A stretch of 64,000 nucleotides of DNA from CAVSWT01 sp963731745. Its GTDB lineage: Bacteria; Bacteroidota; Ignavibacteria; Ignavibacteriales; Ignavibacteriaceae. Below, piece after piece: positions 62,827 through 64,000 of this stretch. The stretch spans positions 1-64,000 of the forward strand of contig CAVSWT010000009.1 in assembly GCA_963731745.1 (NCBI GenBank), written 5' to 3'. Position 1 is the stretch's first letter. Each line of letters starts with the position of its first letter. Position numbers and translations under genes: made by a program. Under the pieces are notes generated by a model. It saw nothing but the letters and a program-made list of their open reading frames with translations, had not been told where the DNA came from and did not search any database.

Positions 62827-64000
62827 TTACTTCAATAATATCAATTTCTTCATAGAATAAGATTCATCTCCCACAATAGAATAAAAATAAACCCCGGAGC
62901 TGAATGTACGATCATTGCTGCTTTCCGAATTCCACATAAATTCCTTATATCCTTTCGCCTGCAAACCCAAGTCTTTATAGTAAATTTGTCTGCCAAGAAT
63001 ATCATAAATAAAAAAATTTATTTCCTGTGTTTTATCGTTGTAATAATTAATTGTAGTACTTCCGTTAAAAGGATTAGGATAATTTTGTTCTACATAAAAA
63101 TTGCCCGGCTTATTTTCAATTTTATCATTTAATCCTGTTGAAACATCTTCTATTACAATGCCATTTAGTTGCGGATTATCTATTTCAGCACATAAATTTA
63201 TTTCCAAAATTTCATCTTCCACTTTCACATCATTTACATCGATATCGTAAGCAGTATTTATATTTGCATTTGCATAAATATCAAAATTGTTTCGTGCCAA
63301 AATACCTTCTACATAAACATCAAAAACTCTTTGATCCCCGGAAGAGAAATATTCTTCAGCAAACATCAGCTTAACATCATATTTACCGTTTGGAACTCTA
63401 ATTCTATAACTCACCAAACCATATCTATTGCTTCTGTAAATCGAATCTAACTCTGTTTCATTTATTTGAAAAGTAGATGGATATTCTGAAGCTGTCCCTT
63501 CCGTATATCCATACTCAGTTGTTTCATCCCAAAGCTGATCTGCTAAAAACCCTTGCGCTGTTTTACCTCCGACATTAATTTTAATTGGAAATGATTTTTG
63601 TTTTGAATTTGTTATAGCGATAGAACTTGTTGGCATTTTATTAGGGATTGCTGCAGTGTCTTTTATATTTAACACTATCAAATTGTAGCTTTGAGATAAA
63701 TTAATTCCCGATACTCGAAGTTCGACAGTTTCATTATCGCCAAGCAGAGAAGCGCTGTTAACGGTGACATTTTGAATTATATAATTTGATTTTACTTCTG
63801 CATTAGCTTTGTCAACAGCTTCGGAAAATTTTACTATAACTTTTTGTTCATCAGCTCTTGCCCACAAAACAACGGGAACCTGTTTATCAACAAAACCTAT
63901 ATTAGCGGCATCAGTTAAACATAAAATCATCTTTCCATCTTTAAATACACAATTTTCAGGAATAAAGTCACAATTGTTTCCTCCAAAAGTGTGAGTTGCT
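62827..64000 (-). CDS. Partial secreted protein: GH16-like tail, Ig-like, malectin and T9SS domains
   Basis: The frame is open to the right edge, so the N-terminus is missing; about 390 residues are seen. The first 40 ('THTFGGNNCDFIPENCVFKD', 'GKMILCLTD...VDKQVP') closely resemble the C-terminal segment of the circularly permuted 1,3-1,4-beta-glucanase of Fibrobacter succinogenes, which suggests a GH16 core just outside the window. Then comes an SbsA-type Ig-like domain ('VVLWARADEQKVIVKFSEAVD', about 40-125), a malectin domain (about 130-290, 'KINVGGKTAQGFLADQLWDE' and 'VRFDVYVEG'-like strands), and a T9SS tail (NYPNPFNGSTTINYYND). The first ATG at 63930 is internal. Confidence 0.85.
   Translation of the reverse strand, partial: ATHTFGGNNCDFIPENCVFKDGKMILCLTDAANIGFVDKQVPVVLWARADEQKVIVKFSEAVDKANAEVKSNYIIQNVTVNSASLLGDNETVELRVSGINLSQSYNLIVLNIKDTAAIPNKMPTSSIAITNSKQKSFPIKINVGGKTAQGFLADQLWDETTEYGYTEGTASEYPSTFQINETELDSIYRSNRYGLVSYRIRVPNGKYDVKLMFAEEYFSSGDQRVFDVYVEGILARNNFDIYANANINTAYDIDVNDVKVEDEILEINLCAEIDNPQLNGIVIEDVSTGLNDKIENKPGNFYVEQNYPNPFNGSTTINYYNDKTQEINFFIYDILGRQIYYKDLGLQAKGYKEFMWNSESSNDRTFSSGVYFYSIVGDESYSMKKLILLK

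Noticed and set aside
1..64000. tRNA or rRNA genes, CRISPR arrays, transposases, integrases, phage genes
   Set aside because: None seen. RNA genes should stand out as GC-rich islands in this AT-rich DNA; no regular repeat-spacer pattern or mobile-element gene was found by eye. A covariance-model scan was not possible.

Overview
The window looks like a chromosomal segment from a low-GC member of the Ignavibacteria (Bacteroidota/Chlorobiota side). The evidence is the very AT-rich DNA, many secreted proteins that end in a type IX secretion (T9SS) sorting domain with the 'NYPNPFNP' motif, a PorV/PorQ-family barrel, a TonB-dependent receptor with a carboxypeptidase-like N-terminal domain, separate SecD and SecF, and frequent TTG starts. 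I see no rRNA, tRNA, CRISPR array, transposase, phage gene or replication origin.

Left part (1-18.9 kb) is mostly housekeeping and envelope genes. It holds oligoendopeptidase F, CorA, a periplasmic thioredoxin-fold pair with a lipoprotein, GatB, signal peptidase I, an active/inactive pair of M16 proteases, a degenerate deacetylase-like protein, a crotonase, a membrane-protein gene split by a frameshift in a nine-base homopolymer, a DUF2231 protein, TruA, a 49-residue DUF5670 membrane peptide with a coiled-coil lipoprotein, and an MgtC-DUF4010 protein.

The middle (19-33.2 kb) carries a five-PAS hybrid histidine kinase whose receiver has lost its phospho-acceptor Asp, convergent with a SpoIIE-type phosphatase. 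Next come an M64 peptidase, PyrE with a TPR protein and a pterin dehydratase, ClpC, and a tightly coupled FloA / unknown membrane protein / UvrD-like helicase operon. The only gene-free stretch above 300 bases (28961-29525) lies between clpC and floA.

From 33.2 to 38.6 kb lies a leftward amino-sugar or glycoside catabolic locus: SIS-domain isomerase, MFS transporter, ROK kinase, NagX/DUF5009 membrane protein, and a second ROK paralogue in which the ATP-binding GG and the catalytic Asp are replaced. Across the gap a rightward set starts: TonB-dependent receptor, a large secreted FN3 protein, a PorV-type barrel and a GH9 cellulase-type glucanase. GH18, GH16 and several T9SS-sorted proteins follow between 47 and 64 kb. 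Together they suggest extracellular breakdown of beta-glucan and/or chitin with uptake and phosphorylation of the products.

Interspersed housekeeping blocks are secDF (50.8-54.0 kb), a four-gene nucleoside salvage operon (cdd, tdk, CNT nucleoside transporter, purine nucleoside phosphorylase; 54.1-57.3 kb) and a glycosyltransferase/methyltransferase pair. The gene cut by the right edge combines a segment closely resembling the C-terminal strand of the circularly permuted Fibrobacter GH16 glucanase with an Ig-like domain, a malectin domain and a T9SS tail.

The most interesting items are the ROK pseudokinase beside its intact paralogue, the possible circularly permuted GH16 at the right edge, the pseudo-receiver kinase, the homopolymer-split membrane gene, and the FloA-helicase operon. 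All functional statements come from reading the sequence and knowledge of the families; no database search was run.
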